Assembly: GCA_964574935.1 (NCBI GenBank)
Contig: CAZNOZ010000006.1
Coordinates: 23,497 to 87,496, forward strand
Direction of reading: 5' to 3'
Source of the DNA: JBBECE01 sp964574935
GTDB lineage: Bacteria > Pseudomonadota > Alphaproteobacteria > Rhizobiales > Devosiaceae
Length of the DNA: 64,000 bases
In this document: piece after piece, positions 1-8,011 of the stretch
How the letters are laid out: the number at the start of each line of letters is the position of its first letter
Numbering within the stretch: position 1 is the first letter of the stretch
Position numbers and translations under genes: made by a program
Notes under the pieces: generated by a model
What the model saw: the letters and a program-made list of their open reading frames with translations, nothing else
Told to the model about the DNA's origin: nothing
Databases searched by the model: none

Positions 1-204
1 ACGGCCGCGCCGCGCGGGGCGCTCGGCCGGACCTTCGGCTCGGTCTATTCGGGGCTCGATGCCGGCTCGCTGATGGCGCCGCTCATCGTGGCGCCGATGC
101 TCGACGCGGGCTTTTCCAGCGGCCTGTTCATCACCGCGAGCATCGGCATGATATTGGCCGTTTTCACGGTGGCCGGCATCCGCCGGCGCGGGGGCTACCC
201 GTGA
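1..204 (+). CDS. C-terminal end of a major facilitator superfamily transporter (5' cut by window)
   Basis: Frame 1 is open from the first base to the TGA at 202-204, about 67 residues. It contains a hydrophobic helix-loop-helix pattern (GLDAGSLMAPLIVAP, then FITASIGMILAVFTVAGI) followed by a short basic tail, which is typical of the last two membrane helices of an MFS permease. The substrate cannot be told from this fragment. Its stop overlaps the GTG start of crcB (GTGA), so the two are probably translationally coupled. Confidence 0.6.
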   Translation, partial: TAAPRGALGRTFGSVYSGLDAGSLMAPLIVAPMLDAGFSSGLFITASIGMILAVFTVAGIRRRGGYP

Positions 205-581
205 ACGCGGTTTTGCTGGTGGGCGTCGGGGGGGCGCTGGGCGCCATGGGACGCTACGGCGCGGCCGTCATGTTCACGAGGCTCGGCATCGTCGGATTCC
301 CATGGGCGACGATGGCCGTCAACATCTTCGGTTCGTTGGGGATGGGAATCCTGATCGGCTATCTGGCGCACGCGACGCCGGCCTGGCAGGCCGAAGCGCG
401 GCTATTGCTGGCCGTCGGGATGCTGGGCGGGTTCACCACCTTCTCGGCCTTCTCGCTCGATGTCGTCACGCTTGTCGAACGCGGGCAGGTGGCGAACGCC
501 CTGGGCTACGCGGCGGTGTCGGTTCTGGCGTCGGTTCTGGCGCTGATGGCGGGGCTGCTGCTGACCCGCTGGATACTGTGA
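201..581 (+). CDS. crcB: Fluoride ion channel CrcB/FluC
   Basis: A 126-residue inner-membrane protein with four predicted helices, the usual size for CrcB/FluC, the dimeric channel that exports fluoride. Visible family features are GALGAMGRY near the N terminus, NIFGSLGMG in helix 2 and GGFTTFSAFS in helix 3, which holds the Phe/Thr/Ser positions lining the fluoride path. The GTG start overlaps the upstream transporter stop and the TGA overlaps the next ATG (TGATG). There is therefore no room for a fluoride riboswitch directly in front of the gene. Confidence 0.93.
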   Translation: MNAVLLVGVGGALGAMGRYGAAVMFTRLGIVGFPWATMAVNIFGSLGMGILIGYLAHATPAWQAEARLLLAVGMLGGFTTFSAFSLDVVTLVERGQVANALGYAAVSVLASVLALMAGLLLTRWIL

Positions 582-1573
582 TGGCTTCGGTCGCGCAGCG
601 CCAAGTCGTTCGCGAGGAGGACGGCATGCGCCTGGATCGCTGGTTTTCCGTCCACTTCCCCGACCTGCCCTGGTCGCATCTGCAAAAGCTGATCCGCTCC
701 GGCCAGGTCCGCGTCGAGGGCGGCCGGGCCCGGGCCTCGACACGCCTCGCCGCGGGCCAACGCATCCGGGTGCCGCCGATCGCCGCCGCGCGGGCCGCGC
801 CGGCGCGCCAGCCCGACGCCGGCGACGCGGAGTTTTTGCGTTCGATCCTCCTCTACGAAACCGACGACGTGATGGTTTTCAACAAGCCGTCCGGGCTGGC
901 CGTGCAGGGTGGCTCCGGCACGTCACGGCATATCGACGGCATGCTCGGGGCGCTCGCAGACGAGCGCGGGGAAGCGCCGCGGCTCGTGCACCGGCTCGAC
1001 CGGGACACCTCCGGATGCCTTCTGGTCGCCCGCTCGCGGGCGGCGGCGTCGCATCTGGGCAAGGTCTTCCGGTCGCGGTCGGCCCGCAAGATCTACTGGG
1101 CGGTGACCGCCGGGGTGCCGCAGCCGCCGCAGGGCCGCCTGTCGGGCTATCTGGTTCGCCAGGCGACCGCCGACGGCGAGCAGATGCGCGTCGTCCCGTC
1201 CGGCACCGAGGGCGCCCAGCACGCGGTCACGCACTATGCCGTCATCGACCGGGCGGGCGACAAATTCGCCTGGGTCACGCTGAAGCCGGTCACCGGGCGC
1301 ACCCATCAGCTGCGGGTCCAGATGGCCGGGCTGGGCACCCCGATCCTCGGCGATCCGCGCTATTTCAACCGCCCCGACTTCCACCTGCCCGCCGGGCTCG
1401 GCAAGGGGCTGCATCTGCACGCCCGGCGCCTGTCCCTGCCGCTCAGCGGTGGCCGGCGGCTCGACGTGACGGCGCCGCTGCCGCCGCACATGGAAAAGAG
1501 CTTCGAGACCCTCGGGTTTGACGCGGCGCGCTACGAGGTTCAGAACGCCGACCCGGAGGACGGTCTCGAATGA
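581..1573 (+). CDS. RluA-family 23S rRNA pseudouridine synthase (RluC type)
   Basis: 330 residues. An S4 RNA-binding domain occupies about residues 15-80 (RLDRW...LIRSGQVRVEGG), followed by the RluA catalytic domain with HRLDRDTSG. Asp140 in that motif is the expected nucleophile. The S4-plus-catalytic layout matches RluC/RluD, which modify uridines of 23S rRNA; RluC is the better guess from the N terminus, but the target sites cannot be read from sequence. The ATG at 581 was chosen because it overlaps the crcB stop and directly precedes the S4 domain. The frame remains open upstream only as an artefact inside crcB. Confidence 0.9.
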   Translation: MASVAQRQVVREEDGMRLDRWFSVHFPDLPWSHLQKLIRSGQVRVEGGRARASTRLAAGQRIRVPPIAAARAAPARQPDAGDAEFLRSILLYETDDVMVFNKPSGLAVQGGSGTSRHIDGMLGALADERGEAPRLVHRLDRDTSGCLLVARSRAAASHLGKVFRSRSARKIYWAVTAGVPQPPQGRLSGYLVRQATADGEQMRVVPSGTEGAQHAVTHYAVIDRAGDKFAWVTLKPVTGRTHQLRVQMAGLGTPILGDPRYFNRPDFHLPAGLGKGLHLHARRLSLPLSGGRRLDVTAPLPPHMEKSFETLGFDAARYEVQNADPEDGLE

Positions 1574-1929
1574 ACCGGATCGAGTATTTCGAAACCCTCG
1601 AGGAGCCGCGCCGGACCGTGGCCTACGCCCTGCACGCCAAACTCGCCGCCGCGGGCCCGCATCTCGTCCAGAAGCTCAGATGGGGCTATCCGGGCTTCGT
1701 GGGTAGCGCCGACATCGCGACCATCACCGGCACCGGCAAGGCGACCAACGCGCATGTGCATCTGCAGCTCTTCAAGGGCGCGGCGCTGCCCAACCCCGAC
1801 GGGCTGATCGAGGGAACCGGCAAATCGATGCGCCACATCAAGTTCTATTCGCTTGCCGACGTCGACCGCCCCGGGGTCGATGCGGCGATCCGGGCGGCGA
1901 TCGCCCATGATCGGAACGGCAGCGCGTGA
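1570..1929 (+). CDS. DUF1801 family protein
   Basis: 119 residues, starting at an ATG that overlaps the previous stop (ATGA). The pattern of YF..L..PRR, LKWGYP-like LRWGYPGF and a C-terminal KSMRHIKF segment followed by a short helix fits the small DUF1801/YdhG fold. The biochemical role of this family is not established. It lies inside a tightly overlapping gene string, so it is probably co-transcribed with the pseudouridine synthase and the HAD phosphatase. A second DUF1801 protein lies at 60535-60963. Confidence 0.8.
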   Translation: MNRIEYFETLEEPRRTVAYALHAKLAAAGPHLVQKLRWGYPGFVGSADIATITGTGKATNAHVHLQLFKGAALPNPDGLIEGTGKSMRHIKFYSLADVDRPGVDAAIRAAIAHDRNGSA

Positions 1930-2591
1930 GGCTCGTCATTTTCGACATCGACGGCACGCTGATCGACTCCTTGAGATACATGTCCAAGGTGCTTGGCGCG
2001 GCATTCGAGGCCGAGGGGCTGACGGCGCCGGATGAAGCGAGCCGCCGGCGCGTCGTGGGTCTGAGCCTGTCCGTGGGGTTGCGAGCGCTCAGTGGCCTGG
2101 AGGGGCAGGCGCTGGAGGCGCTGGCGGAGCGCTATCGCGCTCTGTTTCACGCGACACCGCCAACGACGGAGAAAGAACCGCTCTATGCCGGTGCCCGGGA
2201 CGTGGTGGACGCGTTGCATGCGCAGCCGCACACAGCGCTGGGTATCGCCACCGGCAAGGGCCTGCGCGGGGTCGATCGGGTGCTCGGCCTGCACGGAATG
2301 AACGCGATGTTCGCGACCCGGCAGACCCCCGACACCAACCCGTCCAAGCCGCATCCCGGCATGGTGCTGTCGGCGATGGCCGAATCCGGGTGTTCGACGG
2401 GTCACACCGCGATGGTGGGCGACACGACATTCGACATCGAGATGGCCCGCGCCGCCGGCGTCACGGCCATCGGAGTGAGCTGGGGCTATCACCCGGTCGC
2501 CGATCTGCGCGCCGCGGGGGCCCATGTCATCGTCGAGACCTTCGCCGATTTGGTGCCGGCGGTGGACGATCTGGTGGCGATCGATGCGTGA
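1926..2591 (+). CDS. HAD-superfamily hydrolase, phosphoglycolate phosphatase-like
   Basis: 221 residues with all four HAD motifs: FDIDGTLID (nucleophile Asp7 and acid/base Asp9), IATGKG (motif II Thr), KPHPGM (motif III Lys) and VGDTTFDIEMA (motif IV acidic pair). The helical cap after motif I fits the Gph-like subgroup of small phosphate-ester phosphatases. The substrate is unknown. The GTG start overlaps the preceding stop as GTGA and the 3' end overlaps the ATP12 gene by 8 bases, pointing to coupled translation. Confidence 0.87.
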   Translation: MRLVIFDIDGTLIDSLRYMSKVLGAAFEAEGLTAPDEASRRRVVGLSLSVGLRALSGLEGQALEALAERYRALFHATPPTTEKEPLYAGARDVVDALHAQPHTALGIATGKGLRGVDRVLGLHGMNAMFATRQTPDTNPSKPHPGMVLSAMAESGCSTGHTAMVGDTTFDIEMARAAGVTAIGVSWGYHPVADLRAAGAHVIVETFADLVPAVDDLVAIDA

Positions 2592-3366
2592 TCTCCTCGA
2601 CGAGGCGGAAGAGAACCGCGAAGACGGTTTCGCGCGCGCCCGGCGGCTTCAGCGTCGCGAACTGCCCAAGCGCTTCTACGCCGAGGTCACCGTCGGGGCG
2701 GCGGCGGCGGGGCACACCGTGCTGCTCGACGGCCGCCCGTTGCGCACCCCCGGCAAGACCTCCGTCAACGTGCCGGCGCGGGCTCTGGCCGACAAGCTGG
2801 CGGCGGAGTGGCGGGCGCAGGGCGAGCGCATCGACCCCGCCACCATGCCGTTGACGCGCCTGGTCACGACCGCCCTCGAGGGCGGCAAGGGGACCGCGGC
2901 GGCGCTCAGAAAAGAAATCGTCAAGTTCGGCGGCTCGGATCTTCTGCTCTACCGCGCCGACGCGCCGGCCGAGCTGGCCGCCCGGCAGGAAGAAGTCTGG
3001 GGCACGGCGCTCGCGACATTCACCGACCGGTTCGGCGCCGAATTCGCCCCCACGGTCGGCGTCGTGCATCGGGAGCAGCCCCCGGAGAGCCTTGAGAAAG
3101 TCGCCGCGCTCGCCGCCGCGTTCGGCCCCTTTGCGCTGAGCGCGCTGGTCTCGGCCACCGGGCTGACCGGCTCGGCGATCCTGACGCTGGGGGTCGCGCA
3201 CGGTCTCTTCGATCGCAATTTGGCTTGGGCGGCGGCGCATCTCGACGAAGACCACAACATCGCCCAGTGGGGCGAGGACGCCGAAGCCGCCGCCCGTCGC
3301 GCCTACCGCCGCGCCGAATTCGACGCCGCCATCGACCTCATCGAGATGGTGGGGATCGCCGGGTAG
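2584..3366 (+). CDS. ATP12-family F1-ATPase assembly chaperone
   Basis: 260 residues. The segment from KRFYAEVTVG through LLDGRPLRTPGK, LAAEWRAQGERIDP and MPLTRLVTTA is characteristic of the ATP12 family, which in mitochondria chaperones the F1 alpha subunit; alphaproteobacteria have a homologue. ATG 2584 gives MRDLLDEAEENREDGFARA ahead of the conserved core, and it overlaps the HAD gene. The C terminus (HNIAQWGEDAEAAARR) is also typical. It is the last gene of the overlapping plus-strand string before a repeat and the convergent folate genes. Confidence 0.9.
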   Translation: MRDLLDEAEENREDGFARARRLQRRELPKRFYAEVTVGAAAAGHTVLLDGRPLRTPGKTSVNVPARALADKLAAEWRAQGERIDPATMPLTRLVTTALEGGKGTAAALRKEIVKFGGSDLLLYRADAPAELAARQEEVWGTALATFTDRFGAEFAPTVGVVHREQPPESLEKVAALAAAFGPFALSALVSATGLTGSAILTLGVAHGLFDRNLAWAAAHLDEDHNIAQWGEDAEAAARRAYRRAEFDAAIDLIEMVGIAG

Positions 3367-3403
3367 GGCGCGGACGCCTTCTCTTCGCCGTCACCCCTCG
3401 GCT

Positions 3404-3489
3404 CGTCATTCCGGCGAAAGCTGGAATCCAAGGGCGGTGCGAGGCCGCCGGGACAAGCCAATGGACCCCGGCTTTCGCCGGGGTGACGA
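3404..3489. repeat. REP-like inverted repeat pair
   Basis: Two imperfect inverted elements lie between convergent genes. The left one begins CGTCATTCCGGCGAAAG and ends TGGAATCCA; the right one begins TGGACCCCGGCTTTCG and ends GGGGTGACGA. They face each other around a GC-rich centre. This is the common palindromic intergenic family of many alphaproteobacteria, and a related half element is at the end of the window. It may also serve as a bidirectional transcription stop. Confidence 0.75.
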
Positions 3490-3509
3490 CGCGGGATGTG
3501 ACGCGACGG

Positions 3510-3959
3510 CTAGTCGTGCGCCGCCTTCCTCGCCACCTCCGTCACCCAGTCCGCCGTTTCCGGGTCGATCTGGCGGAGCGGGTCCATCACGAATTCCCGC
3601 TCGTGGGCGCGCGGATGCGGCAACGTCAGGCCTTCGGCCACCATCCGTTTGCGGCCGTAGGCGACGATGTCGATGTCAATCTTGCGCGGTCCCCAGCGCT
3701 CGGCGCGCTCCCGGCCCATGGCGCGTTCGACCAGCAGGCAGGTGTGCAGCAGATCGAGGGGGGCCAGCGAGGTGTCGATCGCGATCACCATGTTGAGGAA
3801 ATCCGGCTGGTCCGTCTTGCCCACCGGCGCCGTCTCGATGACCGACGAGCGGCGGATGAGGTGGATGTCGGGATGCTCGTCGAGGCGCCGCACCGCCTCA
3901 TCGAGCTGGGCGCGGCGCTCGCCGATATTGGCGCCGAGGGCCAGCAGGGCGCGGCTCAT
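3510..3959 (-). CDS. folK: 2-amino-4-hydroxy-6-hydroxymethyldihydropteridine diphosphokinase
   Basis: 149 residues. FolK transfers pyrophosphate from ATP to 6-hydroxymethyl-7,8-dihydropterin in folate synthesis. Family features are LALGANIGERRAQL at the start, the ERWGPRKIDIDIVAYG metal-binding block (the two Asp of DID bind magnesium) and LTLPHPRAHEREFV. ATG 3959 overlaps the folB stop (ATGA). It is last in the minus-strand order folP-folB-folK, so the three consecutive steps of the pathway are translated together. Confidence 0.95.
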   Translation of the reverse strand: MSRALLALGANIGERRAQLDEAVRRLDEHPDIHLIRRSSVIETAPVGKTDQPDFLNMVIAIDTSLAPLDLLHTCLLVERAMGRERAERWGPRKIDIDIVAYGRKRMVAEGLTLPHPRAHEREFVMDPLRQIDPETADWVTEVARKAAHD

Positions 3960-4348
3960 GCGGTCGGCCGGCGACGGGTGATCTCGATGGCGAATTCGCC
4001 GACGACCACCGGGACCGGTGCCTCGGGCTTGCGCACTCTTATGCGGATCCACTCGATGGCGGCGAAATTCTCGAACAGCCGGTCGACGATGTGCTGGCCG
4101 AGCGCCTCGATGAGCTTGAATTTGTGCTCCTCGAAGGCTGCCTTGACGACGTCGAACATGGGTTCATAGGACACGGTTGCTTCGACGTTGTCGCTGCGCC
4201 CGGCCTCGGCGAGGTCGAGCCCGCACTCGACATCGATCCGGAAGCGCTGCCCGAGGCTCGATTCCTCCGGCATCACCCCGTGATAGCCGAAGAAGGCGAG
4301 GTCTCTGAGCATGATCCTGTCGCGCGTGCGGCGATTGGGCTTGTCCAT
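3956..4348 (-). CDS. folB: Dihydroneopterin aldolase
   Basis: 130 residues. FolB cleaves dihydroneopterin to 6-hydroxymethyldihydropterin and glycolaldehyde. It has RIMLRDLAFFGYHGVMPEE at the N terminus (Tyr and the active-site Glu region), QRFRIDVE, and KLIEALGQHIVDRLF with the catalytic Lys/Glu segment expected in the aldolase. Its stop overlaps the folK start, and its own ATG directly follows the folP stop at 4349 with no gap. Confidence 0.94.
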   Translation of the reverse strand: MDKPNRRTRDRIMLRDLAFFGYHGVMPEESSLGQRFRIDVECGLDLAEAGRSDNVEATVSYEPMFDVVKAAFEEHKFKLIEALGQHIVDRLFENFAAIEWIRIRVRKPEAPVPVVVGEFAIEITRRRPTA

Positions 4349-5203
4349 TCAGCTCTCCAGCGGGGCGGGTGGTCCATGGGCGGTCGCCTGGGCGACCTTG
4401 AGGGCCTCGAGATTTTCCCGCACGTCATGGACGCGGAAGATGTGGGCGCCCCTCAGATACGCGATCACCGAGGTCGCAACGGTCCCCGCCAGCCGCTCTT
4501 TCGGGGGCACGCCAAGCAGTTTGCCGAGCATCGACTTGCGCGACAGGCCGACCGCGAGGGGATAGCCCAACGCGCCGATTTCGTCGAGGCGCGAGAGCAG
4601 TTCGTAGTTCTCGGCGAAATCCTTGGCGAAGCCGAAGCCGGGGTCGAGGATCAGCGCGTCGCGCCCGAGCCCCGCCGCCTCGGCAATGGAGACCGTCTTT
4701 TCGAAATAGCGCTTGAGCTCGCCGATGATGTCCTTGGTCCGGTCGCGCTCGGGGTCCCAGTGCATGGCGAGGACCGCGGCGCCCATGCCGGCGGCCACCT
4801 CGGCGATTTCGGGGTTTCTCTGCAACCCCCAGACATCGTTGACGATTTCGGCGCCGGCTTCGATCGCCTGGTGGGCCACCACCGGCTTGTAGGTGTCGAT
4901 GGAGACCGGCACGCCGAGCTTTTCCGACGCCAGCGCGTCCAGAACCGGCATCACCCGGTCGAGCTCGGCCTGCGCGCCGACCTCATCGGCGCCCGGTCGC
5001 GTGCTCTCGCCGCCCACGTCGACGATCGCGGCGCCGGCTTCGACCATCGCCTTTGCGGAGTGAGCGGCCGCCGCCGGCGCCAGATTGGCGCCGCCGTCTG
5101 AAAAACTGTCGGGGGTGACGTTGAGAACGCCCATGACGAGTGGGGTCGGCCCCAGCTTGAGAAACCCGGTGCCGAGCGGCACGGCGAATTCCCGGTGGCT
5201 CAC
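4349..5203 (-). CDS. folP: Dihydropteroate synthase
   Basis: 284 residues from a GTG at 5203 that overlaps the rimO stop (GTGA). Both signatures are present: MGVLNVTPDSFSDGG and IVDVGGESTRPGA. The DNDVWGL-like block reads EIVNDVWGLQ and SRKSMLG follows. FolP condenses p-aminobenzoate with the pterin pyrophosphate and is the sulfonamide target. No ATG is available at the right place: the frame runs open far into rimO, but the protein clearly begins near SHREFAVPLG. Confidence 0.94.
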   Translation of the reverse strand: MSHREFAVPLGTGFLKLGPTPLVMGVLNVTPDSFSDGGANLAPAAAAHSAKAMVEAGAAIVDVGGESTRPGADEVGAQAELDRVMPVLDALASEKLGVPVSIDTYKPVVAHQAIEAGAEIVNDVWGLQRNPEIAEVAAGMGAAVLAMHWDPERDRTKDIIGELKRYFEKTVSIAEAAGLGRDALILDPGFGFAKDFAENYELLSRLDEIGALGYPLAVGLSRKSMLGKLLGVPPKERLAGTVATSVIAYLRGAHIFRVHDVRENLEALKVAQATAHGPPAPLES

Positions 5204-6591
5204 GCGGCGCCCCCGGGAACGGCCATGAGGTCGTAGTCGTCCGAGCCGGTGACCGTCACCGTCATCAGATCGCCGGGCGCCGCCCCGATGGCGCCGGGGA
5301 CGAACACCTGCCCGTCGATCTCCGGGGCGTCCCATTGGCTGCGGGCGACGGCGGTGCCGTCCCCGTCAACCTGGTCGACCAGCACCTCGATTTGCCGTCC
5401 GCGCTTGGCCGCCAGCCGCTCCGCGCTCAGCGCCTGCGCGTGCGCCATCAAGCGGTCGTGGCGTTCCTGCTTGAGCGGTTCGGGGACCTGTCCGGGCAGG
5501 GCGTTCGAGGCCGCTCCCGCGACCGGCTCGTACTTGAAGCAGCCCACGCGGTCGATCCCCGCCGCCTCGATCCAGTCGAGCAGCATCTCGAAGTCCCCCT
5601 CCGTCTCGCCGGGAAAGCCGACGATGAAGCTCGAACGGATCGCGAGATCGGGGCAGGCACGCCGCCAGGCCCGGATGCGGTCGAGGGTTTTGACCTCGTT
5701 GTCCGGCCGCCGCATGGCCTTGAGGATCGTCGGCGAGGCGTGCTGAAAGGGAATGTCGAGATAGGGCAGGATCCCGCCGTCCGCCATCAGTTCGATCACC
5801 TGGTCGACATGCGGATAGGGGTAGACATAGTGCAGGCGCACCCACACGCCGAGCTTCGCCAGTTCCGACGTAAGATCCTGGAAATGCGCGCGAATTTCCC
5901 GCCCCCTCAGGGTAGAGGCGGCGTATTTGATGTCGCGCCCATACGCCGAGGTGTCCTGGGAAATGACCAGGAGCTCCTTGACCCCGTCGGCGACCAGCCG
6001 TTCGGCCTCGGCGACGACGCCGGCCGCCGGGCGGGAGGTGAGCGCACCGCGCAGGTGCGGAATAATGCAGAAGCTGCACCGGTTTGAGCAGCCTTCCGAA
6101 ATCTTCAGATACGCATAGTGGCGCGGCGTCAGCCGTGTCGGGGTGGGGACCAGATCCTCGAACGGCCTGGCGACCGGCGGCAGATGCCGATGCACCGCGC
6201 CGACCACCGCCTCGTATTGCTGCGGCCCGGTGATCGCGAGCACGGCAGGGTGGGCGTCCTCGACAAGCTGGCGTTCGGTCCCCAGGCACCCGGTGACGAT
6301 CACCCTTCCGTTTTCGTTCAGCGCCTCGCCGATCGCTTCGAGGGATTCGGCCCGGGCGCTGTCGAGAAACCCGCAGGTGTTGACGATCACCAGATCGGCG
6401 CCGGCATAATCCCGGGAAAACCGGTAGCCCTCAGCCCGCAGGGTGCCGACAATGCGCTCGGAGTCGACCAGGGCCTTGGGGCAGCCGAGGCTGACCAGTC
6501 CGATCGTGGGCGTGGTGTCCGCCGGCGCCCGGCCGGATCGCGGTCGGGACCCTGCCAGGTCGTTCCGGTCGGGTCCCGGCGACGTGCTCAG
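5200..6591 (-). CDS. rimO: Ribosomal protein S12 methylthiotransferase, apparent CTG start
   Basis: 463 residues. This radical-SAM enzyme adds a methylthio group to a conserved Asp of S12. The N-terminal cluster cysteines sit in SLGCPKA, NTCGFL and TGCLG. The radical-SAM cluster is CSNRCSFCIIP, and a TRAM domain ends the protein. No in-frame ATG, GTG or TTG exists near the N terminus. The only suitable initiator is CTG 6591-6589, which overlaps the upstream stop as CTGA, the same geometry as neighbouring ATGA/GTGA pairs. It leaves a 30-odd-residue leader before TIGLVSLGCPKA. Identity is certain; the start is inferred. Confidence 0.93.
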   Translation of the reverse strand: MSTSPGPDRNDLAGSRPRSGRAPADTTPTIGLVSLGCPKALVDSERIVGTLRAEGYRFSRDYAGADLVIVNTCGFLDSARAESLEAIGEALNENGRVIVTGCLGTERQLVEDAHPAVLAITGPQQYEAVVGAVHRHLPPVARPFEDLVPTPTRLTPRHYAYLKISEGCSNRCSFCIIPHLRGALTSRPAAGVVAEAERLVADGVKELLVISQDTSAYGRDIKYAASTLRGREIRAHFQDLTSELAKLGVWVRLHYVYPYPHVDQVIELMADGGILPYLDIPFQHASPTILKAMRRPDNEVKTLDRIRAWRRACPDLAIRSSFIVGFPGETEGDFEMLLDWIEAAGIDRVGCFKYEPVAGAASNALPGQVPEPLKQERHDRLMAHAQALSAERLAAKRGRQIEVLVDQVDGDGTAVARSQWDAPEIDGQVFVPGAIGAAPGDLMTVTVTGSDDYDLMAVPGGAA

Positions 6592-7136
6592 CTGCCTGAC
6601 CTGGAGCCGCCAGACGACGAGCGAGAGCCGCGGCTGGTGCGTGACGAGGCGGTTTTCGAGGCGGTGCTGCGGGTGCCCGAAGACTTGGTGCCCGAAGACT
6701 TCGTGCCGGCAGACTTGGTGCCCGATGCCGCGCCGCCGCGGGTCGAGCCGGTCCTGGCGCCCGTGGTCGGCTCCTCTTCGTCCTCGGCCAGCTCCTCGAG
6801 CGCATCGCGGACGTCGTCGATGATGTTCGCCGAGGTGCGTGCGGCGGCGGCCTTTTGCACCGTCGACTGGTTCTGCCGGAAAAAGACGATCAGCGCTTCG
6901 CAGCCGATCCTGAGCACGACGAAGGCGAACAGGCCGAACACCGCGATTTCCAGCAGCCCCCACAGCCCTTCGCCGAACGAGGCCGCAAAGGTCGCGAACA
7001 GGTGCGTGATCGCCCACATCACGATCGCCGCCAGGCCCAGCAGGTACAGCATCTTGATGATGCGCGGGGCAATCAGTCGGTCGAGATTGAACAGGGTCGG
7101 GCTGGTCGAGAGCTTCCTCAAATCGTCGGGTGTCAT
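6588..7136 (-). CDS. DUF4282 membrane protein with low-complexity tail
   Basis: 182 residues. Two predicted membrane helices lie at about 30-52 and 58-84, then a short charged helix (DVRDALEELAEDEEE), then roughly 60 residues made almost wholly of Ser, Thr, Gly, Lys and Arg. The tail contains three 15-base direct repeats coding for GTKSS-like units (6678-6722). The membrane part resembles DUF4282 proteins of unknown role. The TGA overlaps the presumed CTG start of rimO. The basic, disordered tail is probably cytoplasmic and could bind nucleic acid or lipid, but this is a guess. Confidence 0.75.
   Translation of the reverse strand: MTPDDLRKLSTSPTLFNLDRLIAPRIIKMLYLLGLAAIVMWAITHLFATFAASFGEGLWGLLEIAVFGLFAFVVLRIGCEALIVFFRQNQSTVQKAAAARTSANIIDDVRDALEELAEDEEEPTTGARTGSTRGGAASGTKSAGTKSSGTKSSGTRSTASKTASSRTSRGSRSSSGGSRSGS
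6678..6722 (-). repeat. Three 15-bp in-frame tandem repeats in the DUF4282 tail
   Basis: On the plus strand the units are CGAAGACTTGGTGCC (6678-6692), CGAAGACTTCGTGCC (6693-6707) and GGCAGACTTGGTGCC (6708-6722). Read on the minus strand each codes for a Gly-Thr-Lys-Ser-(Ser/Ala) unit. Perfect codon phase and near identity suggest recent slippage expansion of the tail. Confidence 0.85.
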
Positions 7137-7205
7137 GGGACCACCGGGGGTTGATGCCGCATTTTCTGTGGCAAAGGTATTCGTTCGCGCGCCGACTGCA
7201 AGGTC

Positions 7206-7922
7206 TTAGGCATATTCCGGTGCGGCAATAGCGCCGAACACCGGCTCGAAGGCCTCGAAAAGCGCCCGGTCGAGCTCCGGCATCGACACGGCGTGCCCGA
7301 GCTCGGCGATCGAGGTGGTCGCCTGGTCGGCGAGCCCGCAAGGGACGATGCCGCGATAGTCGTCCAAATCCGGGTCGAGATTGACCGACACCCCATGGTA
7401 GCTGACCCAGCGGCTCAATCTGACGCCGATGGCGGCGATCTTGTCCATCCGGTCGGCGCCCGCCTCGGGACGCTCCACCCATACCCCGATGCAGCCCGGC
7501 CGCCGCCGGGCGGCGATGCCGAGGATGCCGAGCGCGCCGATGATCCATTCCTCCAGGCCGGCTACGAAGGCCCTGACATCGCGGCTGCGCCGGTTCAGGT
7601 CGAGCATTGTGTAGATCACCCGCTGGCCGGGGCCGTGATAGGTGAACTGGCCGCCGCGGCCGGAGCGGTGGACCGGCAACAGGTCCGGGTCGATGAGGTC
7701 GCGCGGGTCGGCGGAGGTGCCGGCGGTGTAAAGCGCCGGGTGCTCCAGGAGCCACACCAGCTCGGACGCTTCGCCGGCCACGATGGCCTCGACGCGCGCC
7801 TGCATCGCGGCGACCGCCTCGTCATAGCCGACCGGTTCGGGGCTGATGCGCCATTCCACGGGGCGGGTCCCGCCCGCCTTGAGGCGGGATATGTCGGGGA
7901 GAGCGGCGTCGGCGGCCGGCAT
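7206..7922 (-). CDS. lipB: Lipoyl(octanoyl) transferase
   Basis: LipB moves octanoyl from acyl-carrier protein to lipoyl domains of 2-oxoacid dehydrogenases. Visible motifs are LVWLLEHPALYTAGTSA, HRSGRGGQFTYHGPGQ, DKIAAIGVRLSRW (catalytic Lys) and GIVPCGL (catalytic Cys). From ATG 7922 the protein has 238 residues with VEWRI at position 22, as I remember for rhizobial LipB. ATGs at 7964 and 7976 are alternatives and none has a good Shine-Dalgarno site. The 7922 start leaves a 89-base divergent region in front of the FliN-like gene. Confidence 0.92.
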   Translation of the reverse strand: MPAADAALPDISRLKAGGTRPVEWRISPEPVGYDEAVAAMQARVEAIVAGEASELVWLLEHPALYTAGTSADPRDLIDPDLLPVHRSGRGGQFTYHGPGQRVIYTMLDLNRRSRDVRAFVAGLEEWIIGALGILGIAARRRPGCIGVWVERPEAGADRMDKIAAIGVRLSRWVSYHGVSVNLDPDLDDYRGIVPCGLADQATTSIAELGHAVSMPELDRALFEAFEPVFGAIAAPEYA

Positions 7923-7923
7923 C

Positions 7924-7942
7924 TTAATCAATCCGTAACCAT
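7924..7942 (+). promoter_or_regulatory. Possible CtrA-binding site (TTAA-N7-GTAACCAT)
   Basis: The sequence TTAATCAATCCGTAACCAT has the spacing of the CtrA box TTAA-N7-TTAAC with one mismatch, and it ends in the AACCAT extension seen in rhizobial CtrA sites. It lies about 70 bases upstream of the FliN-like gene, a plausible CtrA target since flagellar genes often are. If lipB starts at 7976 the site would be inside lipB. Tentative. Confidence 0.35.
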
Positions 7943-8011
7943 GACGGCCCAATGCTCTGGCCATCGGCGCCAGCATAGCGCGGCGGCGGGTAGGGGGCCA
8001 CGCAAAACCCG

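Noticed and set aside
1..204. Fluoride riboswitch in front of crcB
   Set aside because: crcB starts inside the upstream coding sequence (GTGA overlap), leaving no leader.
5366..7755. Long extension of the rimO frame upstream of CTG 6591
   Set aside because: The extra residues are Arg/Pro/Gly-rich with no similarity to RimO and overlap the DUF4282 and lipB genes antisense or out of frame.
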